DNA of 64,000 bases from assembly GCA_963575745.1 (NCBI GenBank), contig CAUYUJ010014193.1:305357-369356 (forward strand). The letters are read 5' to 3'. Below the pieces are notes generated by a model that searched no databases, was not told the DNA's origin, and saw nothing but the letters and a program-made list of their open reading frames with translations. Origin of the DNA: Prorocentrum cordatum (lineage: Eukaryota; Sar; Dinophyceae; Prorocentrales; Prorocentraceae). The position numbers and the translations under genes were made by a program. This document shows, one piece after another, positions 10,195 to 20,871 of the stretch; the stretch's first letter is position 1, and the number at the start of each line of letters is the position of its first letter.

Positions 10195-10407
10195 TGTGTG
10201 TTGTATAAAATACAATGAGTTTTTCGGGCTTCCACCTCTCACCCCTTCCCCCTCCCCGACATTTCCTATGGGCATCGGGGGGGGGCGGGGGGCAGCTGAA
10301 GCGCCGTCTGTATAACGTGTGATGCATGTGTTCTCCGTCTCAAGTTCTCCCTGTTCCCTCCCTCCCCTCTTTCGTCTTCGTACCTTTCTGCCTCCTCCTC
10401 GGTATTG
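10195..10407 (+). repeat. Split direct repeat A2
   Basis: The first 154 bp match A1 (TGTGTGTTGTATAAAAT to CTCAAGTTCT), with C and G tracts flanking the same 19-nt loop but shorter and interrupted. The last 59 bp (10,349-10,407, pyrimidine-rich) have no counterpart after A1, where ORF1 begins. Confidence 0.85.
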
Positions 10408-10635
10408 GGGATTGTGAGTCCAGAGCGAGTTCATCGCTTCGCCTGTCGCTCAGCCGGCTCGTCTCTGGATTTCTGCAAAGGAAGCCGCCGCCCACGGCGG
10501 CACCGTGATCATCTGTCAGGACCGAAAATCGTCCTGCCTACTGCTTGCTGCCTCGGGGTCCTGACTTCTGAATGGCTGGCGCCGTTCCGCTGCTCCCGCC
10601 TATTGGGGTGAGGTTTTCGGTGGTGAGCCTCTAAA
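10408..10635 (+). repeat. Split direct repeat B2, right end of the YR retrotransposon
   Basis: 228-bp copy of B1 ending at CTCTAAA; homology stops abruptly at 10,635/10,636, which sets the right boundary of the element. Confidence 0.92.
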
Positions 10636-12350
10636 GGTTAGTTCTTCGGTGGGCCGCGATGAGTGTTGCACATGTTATACTATACTTGCCAAGGCACAGT
10701 TGATGCGGCTTTCGCTGATGCTGCCACTGCTCCTCATATCGTTGCTCATGTCGTCGTTGCGGATCATGGATTGCAGTCGACCCGCAGAGTAAGGATAGGC
10801 ATCCCTCCCAAGAAGGAGGAGGAGGAGGAGGAGGAGAAGCAGGAGGAGGAGGAGGAGGAGGAGGAGGAGGGGGGAAAGAGCGGGGACCCCCCCCCCCTCT
10901 TGCACACCGGGCGCCCGCGGGTGCCCTCCAACTTCCTCTCCCGCTTCCTCGCTCTCTCCTTCCCATTTTTCCCTCCATCCCATTGCATCCCTGGCATCCC
11001 TGAGGAAATCGTCGTCGTCGTCGTCGCGGTCGTCGTCTTCGTTGGCTTTTTGGTGGGAGAAGGGGGACGACGAGCAAGAGGAGGAAAAGGAGGGTCCTGG
11101 GACCTGGTCTCGGTCCCGGTCCCGGTCCCGGTCCCGGTCCCGGTTCCCGTCCCCGTCCCGGTCCCGGTCCCGGTCCCGGTCCCGGCCCCCCCCCGGTCCC
11201 GGTCCCGGTGTCGGTCCTGGTCCCGGTCCCGGGCTCTCCGTCCCTGCCCCGGTCCCGGTCCCGGCCCCGGTCCCCTCCCGGTCCCGGTCCGGGTCCCGGT
11301 GTCGGTCCTGGTCCCGGCTCCGGGCTCCCTCCCCTCTTCGTGGGCCTCCGAGAATAGCGGCGTAAAATGATGGATGCATTCCCCCAAAGGCGCTTGCACT
11401 TCGGGAGGGGGAGGAGGAGGAGGAGGAGGAGGAGGAGGAGGAGGAGGAGCGGAGGGGGAGGAGGAAGAGGAGGAGGAGGACGAGGAGGAGGAGGAGGAAG
11501 AGGAGGAGGGGAAGTGGAGGAAGAGGAGAAGGAGGAGGGAGGGTCTGGCCTCTCAGTCGAGGAGCTAGCTGGGCACGTCGGGCTCTCGCCACGCTGCCGC
11601 CCGCGCCGCCTCGTCAGGGGCTCATTTCGACTCCGGTTCGATTCGATTTCGATGGCTTCCGATTTCGACTTCGATTCGATTCGACTCGTTTCGGCTTCGG
11701 ATTCGATTCGATTCGACTTCGGATTCCGATTTGGATGCCGATTTCTCCATGAGGCCTTACTGCTCTGCCGATTTCCGCCGATTCGACTCCTCACGACCCG
11801 TCCGTCGGTTCCCGCTGGTCCGAATCATCTTGATCGCCGATGCGGAGTATCGATTCTGGGCTCCCCTGCCTCGTGGGCCGCGCAAGTGGGGCCCGCACCG
11901 AGTCGAGACGAGATAGATGCTGCCTGCTTCAGCGCACCTGACACTCGTGGGCCCCGCGTGGGCCCCTCGTGGACGTCCCGTGAGGCTGGGGGCGTGGTTG
12001 CGGCCCGTGTGCCCTCGTGGGCCCCTCGTGGGCCCCCGTGGGCCCCTCGTGGGCGTCCCTCGTGGGCCCTCGGAGGCTGTGGGCCCCTCGTGGGCCCTCG
12101 TGGGCGCCCCGTGAGGCTGGGGGCGGGGTTGCGGACGCGGCTCCGCCACGCTGCCGCCCCCCCCCCGTGAGAACGAACAGGCGTGGAGCGACGAGGAACG
12201 AGCGGCGAGGAGCCGACGTTGAGGGCGGCGGGATGGGGGGACAGGGAGGAGAGGGGCGACTTCAGAACGAAGATCGCGCCACGGCGCCTGCACGCGCGCC
12301 CCCGATCTCGGCGGCCGACGCGCGCGCCCCTGCCGAAATGCAACGCGCCC
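10636..12350. repeat. Block of unrelated simple repeats
   Basis: No credible gene. In order: (GGA)n at 10,815-10,870; CGGTCC hexamers at 11,108-11,310; (GGA)n at 11,405-11,540; GATTCGATT-type repeats at 11,625-11,745; and GTGGGCCCCTC-type repeats at 11,935-12,120. The apparent proteins here (PGPGPG, RSRSRS, VGPRGPLVG) are translations of these repeats. Confidence 0.85.
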
Positions 12351-12360
12351 TTCATTCGAG

Positions 12361-13523
12361 CCCCGCTGCTGCGGAGCCACCTAATCCACAACCAAATCGT
12401 CTGGGGAGCTGTTCGGTCCCCAAACTACTGGTTTGCCAGCCGCTGCTGCGGGCGCCGAGGGCCCGGTGCTGGACGCCGCGGCCCCGCTGATGCGGGGCCT
12501 CTGAGAAGGCGCCGGCCTCCCCTTCTCTCTGGCGGCGTCGAACTTGACCTTGCGCATTTACGCTCCACACCGAGGTCCTTGTACCAGCGATAGGTTCCTG
12601 ACCCGTCGCTCTTGCCCAACCCCGCGGCTGGTGGCCTCACCGTGTCCGCGCGGGGCATGAGGGGCAGAGCTTCGACCTTCCTGTCGCCCCAGTGCGGGTG
12701 TAAGCGGACGCCTGTCCCGTCGTCGCGGCGCAACACGAAATCCCACATCGGCAGCTTCACTTTCACCCGCTGCCCCGCGAACTGTCGCGCGCACAATACT
12801 CTGGCGCATGTGGTCGTAGCTGTTTGGCCGGACTTCGAGGGAACAGCCAATCAGAGCCCCGCTGCTGCGGGGCCCCCCCACGACCTCCCTGGCATCTCCC
12901 TCCCTGAGCGTCGCCACCATCTCTTGCCACCGCCAAGGGACTTCCTCGTCGCTTCTGAAACCAAAGCTCGTTCTCGCACCGTGGTCGCAAACAGCGACCA
13001 TGGTGGGCTCCACATTGTCAAACCACTTGGCTTCTGACTCGAACGGGGCAGTTGGGTCTTCATTCAGGTGGCGCCACCATTTCAACGCTTGGTTGTGTTG
13101 CTTAAACGAAGTGCCGAGCCTCTCTTCATAACTCAAAAAATAATTAACATCAAACTTCTCAAAATCCTGGGGCCCGCGCGCCGCCGCCGCTGCGGTGGCG
13201 CGGGGCTCCTGCGCCGCAGGCGCGGCTCGGGATCCCGACCCCTCTCCTGAAACTGCGCCCCCAGGTTCTGGTGAGTTTCGGAGGGCAGCCCTCACGAAAT
13301 TATCGAATTCGGGCATGCCGAGACCAGGGGCGCGGGGGCTCACAACGCTAAGCGCGGCGAAGCGAGACGGCCGTTGAGGCGAGACCGCCGCCGCTGCTGC
13401 GGCGGCAGGGCCATCGCGCCATTTGGCGTCCTCCGTTGGCGTGTTCCCGTCTTGTCGCCAGTCTCTCCAACCCCACGCTGACCAATCGTGGCCGTCCTCC
13501 CAGCCACGCCAGCCGCTGCTGCG
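12361..13523. repeat. Dispersed CCCCGCTGCTGCGGGG-type palindromes
   Basis: Copies or close variants at 12,361-12,378, 12,436-12,452, 12,481-12,499 (central CTGATG), 12,856-12,874, 13,388-13,405 and 13,507-13,523. All share a GC inverted repeat around CTGCTG. They fall inside or at the end of the minus-strand Trp-rich ORF, where different copies are read in different frames. Related modules lie in the ORF at 1-927. Confidence 0.75.
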
Positions 13524-13577
13524 GCTATCCCACCATCCTCCCGCGCCACCCCATGTGTATCCGCCTGCATCGCCCAT
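12425..13577 (-). pseudogene. Trp/Gly-rich ORF of unknown function with one probable frameshift
   Basis: From an ATG at 13,577 the frame starts MGDAGGYTWGGAGGWW and continues with a Trp-rich segment (about residues 5-45), an Ala run, a Pro/Ala linker and then a more ordinary globular region (NYFLSYEERLGTSF, QALKWWRHLNED, EAKWFDNVEP, DEEVPWRWQEM). Near 12,790 the sensible reading moves to another frame (VKLPMWDFVLRRDDGTG, TYRWYKDLGVERK), which stops at 12,425. The frame is open upstream to 13,967, but that extension is hydrophobic and Pro-rich and lies before the likely start. I do not recognise the family; Trp-rich N-termini occur in some retroelement Gag proteins, but no zinc knuckle is seen. 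Confidence 0.5.
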
Positions 13578-13997
13578 CGCAAGACGATGGCGCAGGCGCG
13601 CGTTAGGCCGCGACGGGCCCGGCTGCACCGTTGCTCGCGGGCGATCCCACGGGCGCGGGATGGGTTGAGCATAGCGGCGACGGACGACGCGATGTGATTG
13701 GACGGCGGAGAACTTGAAAGGAAGGGGGGTTGGAAACGGAAGAACGAAGTGGACGAAGAGCGGAAATCGAACCAGAGGGGGGCGAAAAAAGAGCGGAAGA
13801 GAATGAGGACATGCAGACGAAGGAGAGTGACGAGGTAGATGGCGGGCCAGAACGGCAACGGAGGATAATGTGGTGGAAAATGTGAAAAGGACGCATGGAA
13901 CAACACGACGAGGATCACAGACGCAAAGATGATGAGCGCAGTGGTAGCATGACATATCCGAAATCAAGAAGCAGGATGAGGAGGAACGGGATGACGA

Positions 13998-14115
13998 GCA
14001 ACTCTGTCACAGAGAGCCTCCGAACGCACCCCCTCTGTCACAGAGGGCCTCCAAACGCACCCCCTCTGTCACAGAGGGCCTCCGAAAAAACACCCCCTCT
14101 GTCACAGAGGGGGGA
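13998..14115. repeat. Second array of CCCCTCTGTCACAGAGGG palindromes
   Basis: Four copies (about 14,004, 14,032, 14,060 and 14,094) of the palindrome seen at 1,242-1,505, here joined by GCCTCCRAACGCACC-like spacers. The array is 0.4-0.5 kb upstream of the ATG at 13,577. Confidence 0.85.
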
Positions 14116-14269
14116 AATGATCACTTTAATGCGGCTTCTGGATTAGGTGCAAAAGCAGCTTCCCGTCCTGGGGGGGGGGGAGGCGTTGCGAAGGTTGTAC
14201 TTGTCGAGGATGAGGCAGGTGGACCGCTCGTTGATGGGAGTTACCGTCACCTCCAGGGCACAGCTCTTC

Positions 14270-15361
14270 TCACGTGCCAAATCTGTTCTGGCCTTCGCGG
14301 AGCCGTCCCATACTGCTTCCGTGGCTGCCATGCACTCGGTCCAGGCTAACGTGCAGGGTGCTGCCCCTTTGTCGTAGATCCTGCTCCCAGTGCTTTGGCA
14401 GTTTCACTCCCCCGGGGACCGGACCCAGGGGGGTGTGCAGGCGGAATTGAGCCCCTGGGCTGTCAGCGGGTATGGCGCACAGCCGCATGATAGCCTTAGC
14501 TGCTGCGTCCGCAAGGGGGTCTGGTGTCGTCAGGCTGACTTGGGGGGGGGGCGTCGCTTGCCCAGCTGATCTCGCCCCCTCGCGGTTGCCCTGTCCGATC
14601 CGACGGGTCCTGCGAAGAGGCCCTGCTGGAGCCAGCGTGTCTCTCCCTCTGGGCCGGTGGGGCGCATAGTCCGCCTGTTGCGCCCGGGCAAGGGGGGGGC
14701 GGGTCAGCGCCCCCCCAGGCTCCTGTGGTGCGCCATGGGGAGGTCCCCCATCCATGTCGGCATTGGCTGGGCGGTCGGAGGTCGGTCGAGGGCATGGCGT
14801 CGGTGGAAATGGAGAAGCCGAAGTCGTCGTCGCGAAAGGGGAAGTCGACCGGTATGTGGCCCCAGTCCTCGGGGAACGTCCAGCCTGGCAGGTGCGGACG
14901 GCTGCCGTCCTTGACTGGGCCAGGAAGCTCCCAGCCTGGCCATGGTGGTCTCTCAATTTTGAGGCCTGTGACGCTGTCTGCGGTCGATCCTTGCGTCCTG
15001 GTCCAGAGGTTGCCTTGCTGAGTGTAGATTCTGGGGTCCGGCCACCCGGTTCCCTTCTGCTTCGCGGCCTCTGCAAAGTGGTCCCCGCCCAGGAGGTGCT
15101 CCTTGCCGTCGACACCTGGTTGAAATGTGCCCATCTCAGCCATGGGCATTCCCGAGCACGGAAGGGTTTGAGAGAGCCTTCCGCGCTGGGACCCTGCGCG
15201 CAGTGTTGAATGGGGGACGGCCATCTGGCCAGGGGCCCGCCGATACTCTTCCTCTTCTTTGGCATCCAGCTGGAACGTAGGGGGGAAATGCAGCTGATAG
15301 CTGCGGAAAAGGTAAATGTGTGCGCGGGGGGAAATCTTGAGCCACCGCGACGGGAATTCAC
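14270..15361 (-). pseudogene. LINE C-terminal tail and 3' region
   Basis: A 363-codon frame, Pro/Arg/Gly-rich, continues after RNase H; a parallel frame (15,224-14,496) has similar length, so the true reading is uncertain. One plausible segment is SLTTPDPLADAAAKAI followed by MRLCAIPADSPG. No domain is recognised. It may be partly untranslated 3' sequence. Confidence 0.35.
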
Positions 15362-15373
15362 ATGCTGCGGCGA

Positions 15374-16050
15374 TCAGTCACACGTCGATCGGATCGAGGC
15401 GGGCCAGAAGGGGAAGCGGAGGGAGGGTGCATGAGCAGGTGAGCAGCTTCTGCTGCCGCGATAGGGTCGCAGAGGTTGGTCTCCCGAGGATCGACGCCGG
15501 GAAAGTGCACTGGCTGGGGGGGGGTTATCATTCCACTGTATATGAGAGGTGACAACGGCAACGCCCTCCCTGCGGAGGGAGTCCGCCCAGTACACTCCGA
15601 TGGTGGCCAGGCTGTCAGCGGCCTTATTCAGTCTGCGTCTGACGGCCTGCCACGTGAGGACCCACCCAGCACCTTCGACTTGACCTAAGGCGTCCTCCAT
15701 CTGCTGAACCAGGTGGAGCCTTCGGTATCTGGCGGTGCCGGCCCCATATCTTACGGCTGCTAGGTTATCGCCCCAATCCGAGCCATGCGGGTCGGGCTAT
15801 CTAGGTGGGGGAGGAGCGCGAGCCCGGCACGGCAGCCTGCTACCTCTGCCATCTGAGCATTGCTGCAATCAGGAAGTGCAACGATGGTTATGGCTGCAAT
15901 CAGGAAGTGCAATCAGGAAGCTGCAATCAGGAGTACTCGGGGTGCCCCAGTGTTGGGGCTGTGGTGCCAGTGGATGGCCCCGGCTCCCGAAACCTTTCCA
16001 CCGTTTCCAATGGTTCTTGCCCCTCCGTCGAAAGTGACCTCCTACGGCCA
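15374..16050 (-). pseudogene. LINE RNase H domain, interrupted by a short tandem duplication
   Basis: The start of the fold is seen as VTFDGGARTIGNGGKVSGAG (about 15,985-16,040, first catalytic Asp), then MAEVAGCRAGLALL (catalytic Glu helix) and finally RRLNKAADSLATIGV (about 15,600-15,645, last Asp). Between the first two, 15,866-15,935 carries three to four copies of TGCAATCAGGAAG, a small tandem duplication that breaks the frame. A LINE with RNase H after the zinc finger fits I- or R1-like architectures. Confidence 0.75.
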
Positions 16051-17619
16051 TTGGGTAGAGTCAGAGTCGGGGAAGGGGGAGTCGCGTAAAGTGACCTCGT
16101 CGCCGGACTCGAGCCTAGTGTTGGCCGTTAGCGCGGTAGTGTGGAGCCTGCATTCCCGGCAGAAGATGGACGACCAGCAGGCCGTGGGGACATGATCCGC
16201 CCTTGGGCCGGGGAACCAGCTTCTGCCCGGAGGCATCCATGCAGCCCGTGTGTGGTGGGACTGCAAAACTACTATTCTGTCCTCTGGGTTGTGGTGTCTG
16301 GTGACAATCGGGAGCCTGCGGATCTCGCCTCCTGCCCTGTCCGCCTGTCGCTGCGAGCGGGGCTTGGCAGCCCCGCAGATCGATCCAGCGGGGGGGGGGC
16401 GAAGGTTGCACGTGCGGCAAGTGTCTCGCAGGACGGCCCACGCGGCCGTCTCGTCAGGACTGATAGTTCTTGGGGGCTCATTGTCCACGTGCTCTTCTTC
16501 ATCGCTCTCCTCGTGATGATCCACGTCGGGGGTAGCCAACCCGCGCAAGATGAGGCTGGCAGTGGCAGCGTCGCCTGCTTCGATGGGGGGAGCAGTGAGG
16601 TTGACGCAGTATCTGAAGGAGATCTGATGGAGAATCTTGGCGAGTAAGGGCTGATGCTCGTCCTCGCTTGTAATAGCTTGGGCGAGGGTCGGTGGGTCGT
16701 CTGGCCCCCGTATAGTGCCCCAGACGAGGGCGGCTGCTGGGCACCAATGCCAGACGTGCTCTGTGGTGGCCTCACCTAGCCCACAGAGCGGACAACGACC
16801 ATATAGTCCCACTCTGACGGGTGGCCGTAGGTACCCACCCGTAATTAGGTATGCGTCAGCCTGAGCCCAAAGAGGGAGTGGGAGCGTGTCGGGGGGCAGG
16901 GTTTGCCAGAGGGCGAAGGTGCGTGGGCCGGTGCCGACGCATCTTGCACACCAGGCCGCCCCCTCGGCGTTCAGGCCGGCGGTGATCCACACTTTGCTGG
17001 CCGGTGCCCCGCAGGGACACCTGCGGGGGATTCGTTCGTCGTTTCCCCTGCGTCTTGCCGGACCAGGAAGGCCGTTGCTGAGGATCCTCAACACGTGATG
17101 GGCTGCAGTGAAGGCGGAGCAGTGGCGTAGCAATTGCCACTCCCCCCTTCTGGAGGGCTGCCATCTTCTCCCTTAGCTGGTGTTCTGGAGCCATTATGCG
17201 AAATGCCGGCTATTCATGTGGGCCCAGGCCTCCGCGTAAGTGATCCTGCCGTAGTGCCTGCCTTCCAGTAGATGGGGTTGTTGTCTCGCGAGGAGCAGGG
17301 CCCGGGCGGCCTTTCGTTCGGCGATCATCTTTGGTCGCGGGGGGAACGTCTCGGGGATCCTTGCTGCGCGGGCGCCCCAATCCAGCAGCTTGTTCCATCT
17401 GATGCTTGCTCGTTTTTTGACTGTACTGGGCCCCCCGAAGTCGCTGAGTGCGACGGCTCTTGCGGCGACCGCGCGGGCCGTCGCAACAGGGCACCTGGGG
17501 GCGCCCTGCACTTGGAAGCGGATGCCCAGTCCGGCCAGTACTAGGTCAGGGACCCAAGAGGCCCCGGCCAACCCGAGCGCAGTCCTCAGTTGGGCCCGTA
17601 GTTCACGCTCCTGTACCAC
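16042..17619 (-). pseudogene. LINE thumb/linker and C-terminal zinc finger
   Basis: Two overlapping minus-strand frames (17,619-17,194 and 17,133-16,042). The first reads as the region after RT (IRWNKLLDWGARAARIPE). The second contains RCPCGAPASKVWI and CPLCGLGEATTEHVWHWC (about 16,738-16,795), a CxxC...HxxxxC finger of the kind found after LINE RTs. Beyond it the frame is acidic (ESDEEEHVDNEPP) and leads to the RNase H start in another frame. Confidence 0.7.
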
Positions 17620-17674
17620 GTCGGGGGGGGGCGTAGTACGCGGCGTAGGGGGCCAGGGAAATCAGGTGGGCCTT

Positions 17675-19656
17675 CTAGGCCGCGGCCGTGCGGGAGGGAG
17701 ACATTTTGGCCAGGTGCAAAGCGAGGGCCCCCTCCCTAATTTTGGGAAGGAGGCAGTCCCACGTGCCTTTGCATAGGGCTTCCTCCTGCTCCTTGGTGAG
17801 TCCCCCGTTCCGTCGAGGATCGTCGCCTTCTGCGGCTCGGGGCACCACAACTGCCCCCAAGTATGGCCATTGATCTCTAACCGACGAGCCTCCGAAGGGG
17901 GTGTGTTCCATGAGGGTGCGCCACCATTCTTGGTTGCCCGCCGGTACGAGTGCTGTCTTGAAGGTGCATTTGCAGACGTGCTTATAGGGTGAACACTGGA
18001 TCGGTCTTCGGCGTCCTGCGCTGCCTTCCAACAGCGTCCTGATCAGGTATCCTGGTAGTCCTGAGATGAGCACGCTTCCCCCGTCTTGCTCGAAGTGAAC
18101 GGGGGCCTCCTCCAGCGCAGCGCGGAGGGCAAGGGAATCCTCAGTGCGCATACCCCTGCATCTGTGTGCCTCGACTAGGAGGCCGGCGGCCTTGGCGGCC
18201 CAGGGAAGGGCGATGGCTGCGCGCAGCGCTTGTCTCGTCGTGCTGAGCAGGGCGGCGAGGTCGCCAACGTAGGTCGGGTCGTCGCCCCCAGTGATTGAGG
18301 AGATGGCGGCGATGAGAGGGTCGTATCCCAAGCTCCACAGGAGGGGAGAGGCGGTGCCCCCCATGCCAACCGACCTCAGTAGGCGCCGTTCAGGGCCTCT
18401 GTATCTCCCCTTGCATGTCATCACTCTTCGCTCAGCGACCAATGAGTTGAGCGAGTGCAGTAGCCACGAGGGGAGTTTCCATCTCCGGAGGAGGCTGTCC
18501 ACCCATTGAAGTGATATTCGTTCGAAAGCCATATTCTGGTCACAGAAGATCACCGCCGTACAAGGGGCGTCACCCACCGCGGTCGCAGCGCGCTCGACAA
18601 AGTCCCCCACCGTTACTGCGTGTTGTCCGAGGAGCGCACCCCATCCAGGACCTGGCGCCGCTGGTGGCTTGGGGGTAGAGCTCAAGTGTCGGGTGACCTT
18701 AGTAATGTTGGGGCCGCATTGGCCCCCCCGCTTGGCAGCCTGATTGGAGCTCATGAGTGGCTCGACGGCTGGGCCAAGGTCGGCCAGGGATGCGCCGTAT
18801 AGACGTCGAATGCAGGTGGGGAGTTGCAACGGTCTCATGTCATTGGGACCTTCTGCGCCAGGCTTTTTCCCTAGCCGTGCCAAGAGGTCCACTGAGGGCC
18901 CTAGCACCTCCTCGATGAGGGTTGGATTGAGGTCTGCGGCGTACCATGATTGGGCAATGAGGCAGGCAACGAACCTTGCTCCGGGATGGTAAGCCTCGCA
19001 GGGTATCCCGTCCACCCCCGGGGCGCTCCCGCTGGGCGTGAGTACGGTGGAAGCAAGCTTGGCCCACCTGGGTCTAGGCCTGCTGGAGATGTCTATCCCA
19101 GGTGTCCTTGGAAACAATGGTCAAGGGGCCTGCCAGCAGAACCAAGTTGGGGGGGGGAGGAGTGCCATATTGCACTGCGACTGTCCCAAAGGACGTTGTC
19201 AATCTGGTTGGGCCTGTCATGCCATGTGCCGTTGTGGTCCCGTACGCTTAAGATCGCGTGGGTATTATTGTATATCTCCCGCCCGGTTCTGTAGTGGGCC
19301 GCGAGGGGGGGCCGCTCCGCTCCTGGGCCTCTTTGTGCGGGGGAGAGTCGAGCAGCCCTTCTCTGAGTGACCTCGGCGTCCCAAGTTCTGAGCCACAGTC
19401 CTGCTTGCTCAAGGGTTAGGTCATGACCGTCCCATCCGTACTCGTGCAACCAGGCTGCCAGGGCTCCCACCAGGCGTGTCGTTTCCTGTTTTTGACTGGC
19501 TGCCGCGAGCAGCAGTCCTCGGGAATCTCGCGTTCTGTGTGACTTCCACTTCTTCCACCAGTCTTGCAAAGCGGAGGAGAGGGCGTGCCTGCCGAACCTC
19601 TTGAGGATGGGGAGGATGGGCGGGGTGGTCTCGTCGTCACGCGGTTCTCTTGGCAC
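17675..19656 (-). pseudogene. LINE reverse transcriptase domain, YVGD in place of YVDD
   Basis: Continuous frame from 19,117 to 17,675, with an upstream segment in another frame from 19,656. RT landmarks: PGVDGIPCEAY, NDMRPLQLPTCIRRLYGA, FCDQNMAFERIS (motif A region, about 18,515-18,545), GMGGTASPLLWSLGYDPLI and PTYVGDLAALL (about 18,255-18,275). The last should be YxDD; one Asp is Gly (GGC for GAC), which would abolish polymerase activity. The arrangement is typical of LINE RTs and unlike the copia or DIRS RTs elsewhere in this window. Confidence 0.83.
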
Positions 19657-19899
19657 GTGGAATGTCGGGTCGGCGGGGCAACTCGAGAGGTGTCACCGTC
19701 GTCGTTGTCCGGGCGTTGGTCGGGGAACCCGCCTGGGCGGGCAGGTCTAATCCAGTCGGCGGGCTGGATGAGGGCGCTTAGGTTGACGGGCGGTGCGCCA
19801 AAGAAGAGTTCAAGGTGAGCGTACAGCTGTCGGATTTCCACGTGCGCCGCGGTTGGGAGGTTCCTGAGGCCAGCGGCTTTCATGGTGTCGTCCCTTCTT

Positions 19900-20800
19900 G
19901 CCTTCCTCGTGCCCTGGGGTTCGAGCGATATGAGAGCGTGGTCTGACTGCGTGAGCCTCCACAATTTCCGGGGCTCGTAGGCATAAATGTGGCTGACTGG
20001 GCATGCGACATGTCAATTTGGGACTCACTATCCTTGTCGATTCTAGCGGGGCCATGCATGTGCATGGCCGTCGAGCCGGAGCTGGTCAGGATGTCCCTCA
20101 GGAGGTCGGCTGCCTCTACCTCTGCGTCTCTTGGGTGCTGCAGCTCTAGGTTAACATCCCCTCCCCAGTAAGTGTCGAGCGGCCCCCACTGCTCGACCGC
20201 TATAGCAATGTCGACAAGGGTTTCCTCCTTCCTGTTAGGGGGGAGGTATATTGACACCAGGCGAACTCTCCTTTCGCCCTGTTGAACCATAGCGGCGACT
20301 GCGCAGCCTGGGACCATGTCTTGCTGCTCCAGGAGGGGAGTCCCATGCGGGAGGAGGATGCCCGCTCCTCCAGCAAGGCCTCCGGTCGGCCCGAGGAAGC
20401 CGGGGGAGGCCACCACTGTCCTCGCTGGAAACATGGTCTTCCACACTTCGGTCTCATGTTCGGACCAGTGAGTCTCTTGAATGAGGGCGATCCTGTTATT
20501 CATCGTGACCTGTGTCAGTTGCGCGTGTTTGACCTGGTTCTTACTGGCAGTGCAGCTTCTGAGGTATCTCACGCTCCAGCAGCTCAATCGGGGGAGGCTG
20601 TTCCGGGGGGTGGCGTTGAGGGCGCGCATTACATCGTCATGTGCGAGGTTACCACGCATGCTTTCCCATGTGGGTTGTGACCAGGGGCCTGGGTGCAACA
20701 GAGACCAGAGGCTTCTTGGTCCGCGGATCTTGTGTTGACACCTGGCATCAAGTGCTTCGTTGAGCGCGCGTCGCGCCTGTGCCCAGGGAAGCGCGCGCAT
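19900..20800 (-). pseudogene. LINE apurinic-type endonuclease domain
   Basis: Motifs of the exonuclease-endonuclease-phosphatase fold: NNRIALIQETHW (catalytic Glu), GGAGILLPHG, RLVSIYLPPNR, YWGGDVNLEL (GDxN), QIDMSHAQS (Asp), and, in a different frame at about 19,930, TQSDHALISL (SDH). The change of frame before SDH marks one indel. In LINEs this domain nicks target DNA to prime reverse transcription. It sits between the methyltransferase and RT, as expected of an N-terminal LINE endonuclease. Confidence 0.82.
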
Positions 20801-20871
20801 CCCCGGCGCAGGTAAGTGCCGGGGAGGGGACCCCGACGCTCTGTGGAACGCACTGGGGCCCCTGGTCGAGT

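Larger units (their letters stand above)
2879..10635 (+). mobile_element. DIRS/Ngaro-like tyrosine-recombinase retrotransposon with split direct repeats
   Basis: The element is bounded by the arrangement A1 (2,879-3,050), coding region, B1 (9,967-10,194), A2 (10,195-10,407), B2 (10,408-10,635). B1 and B2 have equal length (228 bp) and are nearly identical; A2 starts at the base after B1 ends and its first 154 bp match A1. This A1-B1-A2-B2 layout is the split-direct-repeat signature of PAT- and Ngaro-type DIRS-order elements. The plus-strand ORFs encode ORF1, a small ORF2, RT with YIDD, RNase H, a methyltransferase-like domain and a tyrosine recombinase with its catalytic tetrad visible. Frameshifts in ORF1 (about 3,625) and at the end of the methyltransferase domain (about 8,405) suggest a recently decayed copy. 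Confidence 0.88.

Noticed and set aside
13578-13967. N-terminal extension of the Trp-rich ORF with a hydrophobic start that resembles a signal anchor
   Set aside because: Composition changes abruptly at the MGDAGG start; the extension is Pro/Phe/Ser-rich, probably untranslated upstream sequence.
15330-15345. A second spliced-leader-like match (reverse complement GGTGGCTCAAG) in the LINE tail
   Set aside because: Only the last eight or nine bases match and no adjacent relics are present, so chance is likely.
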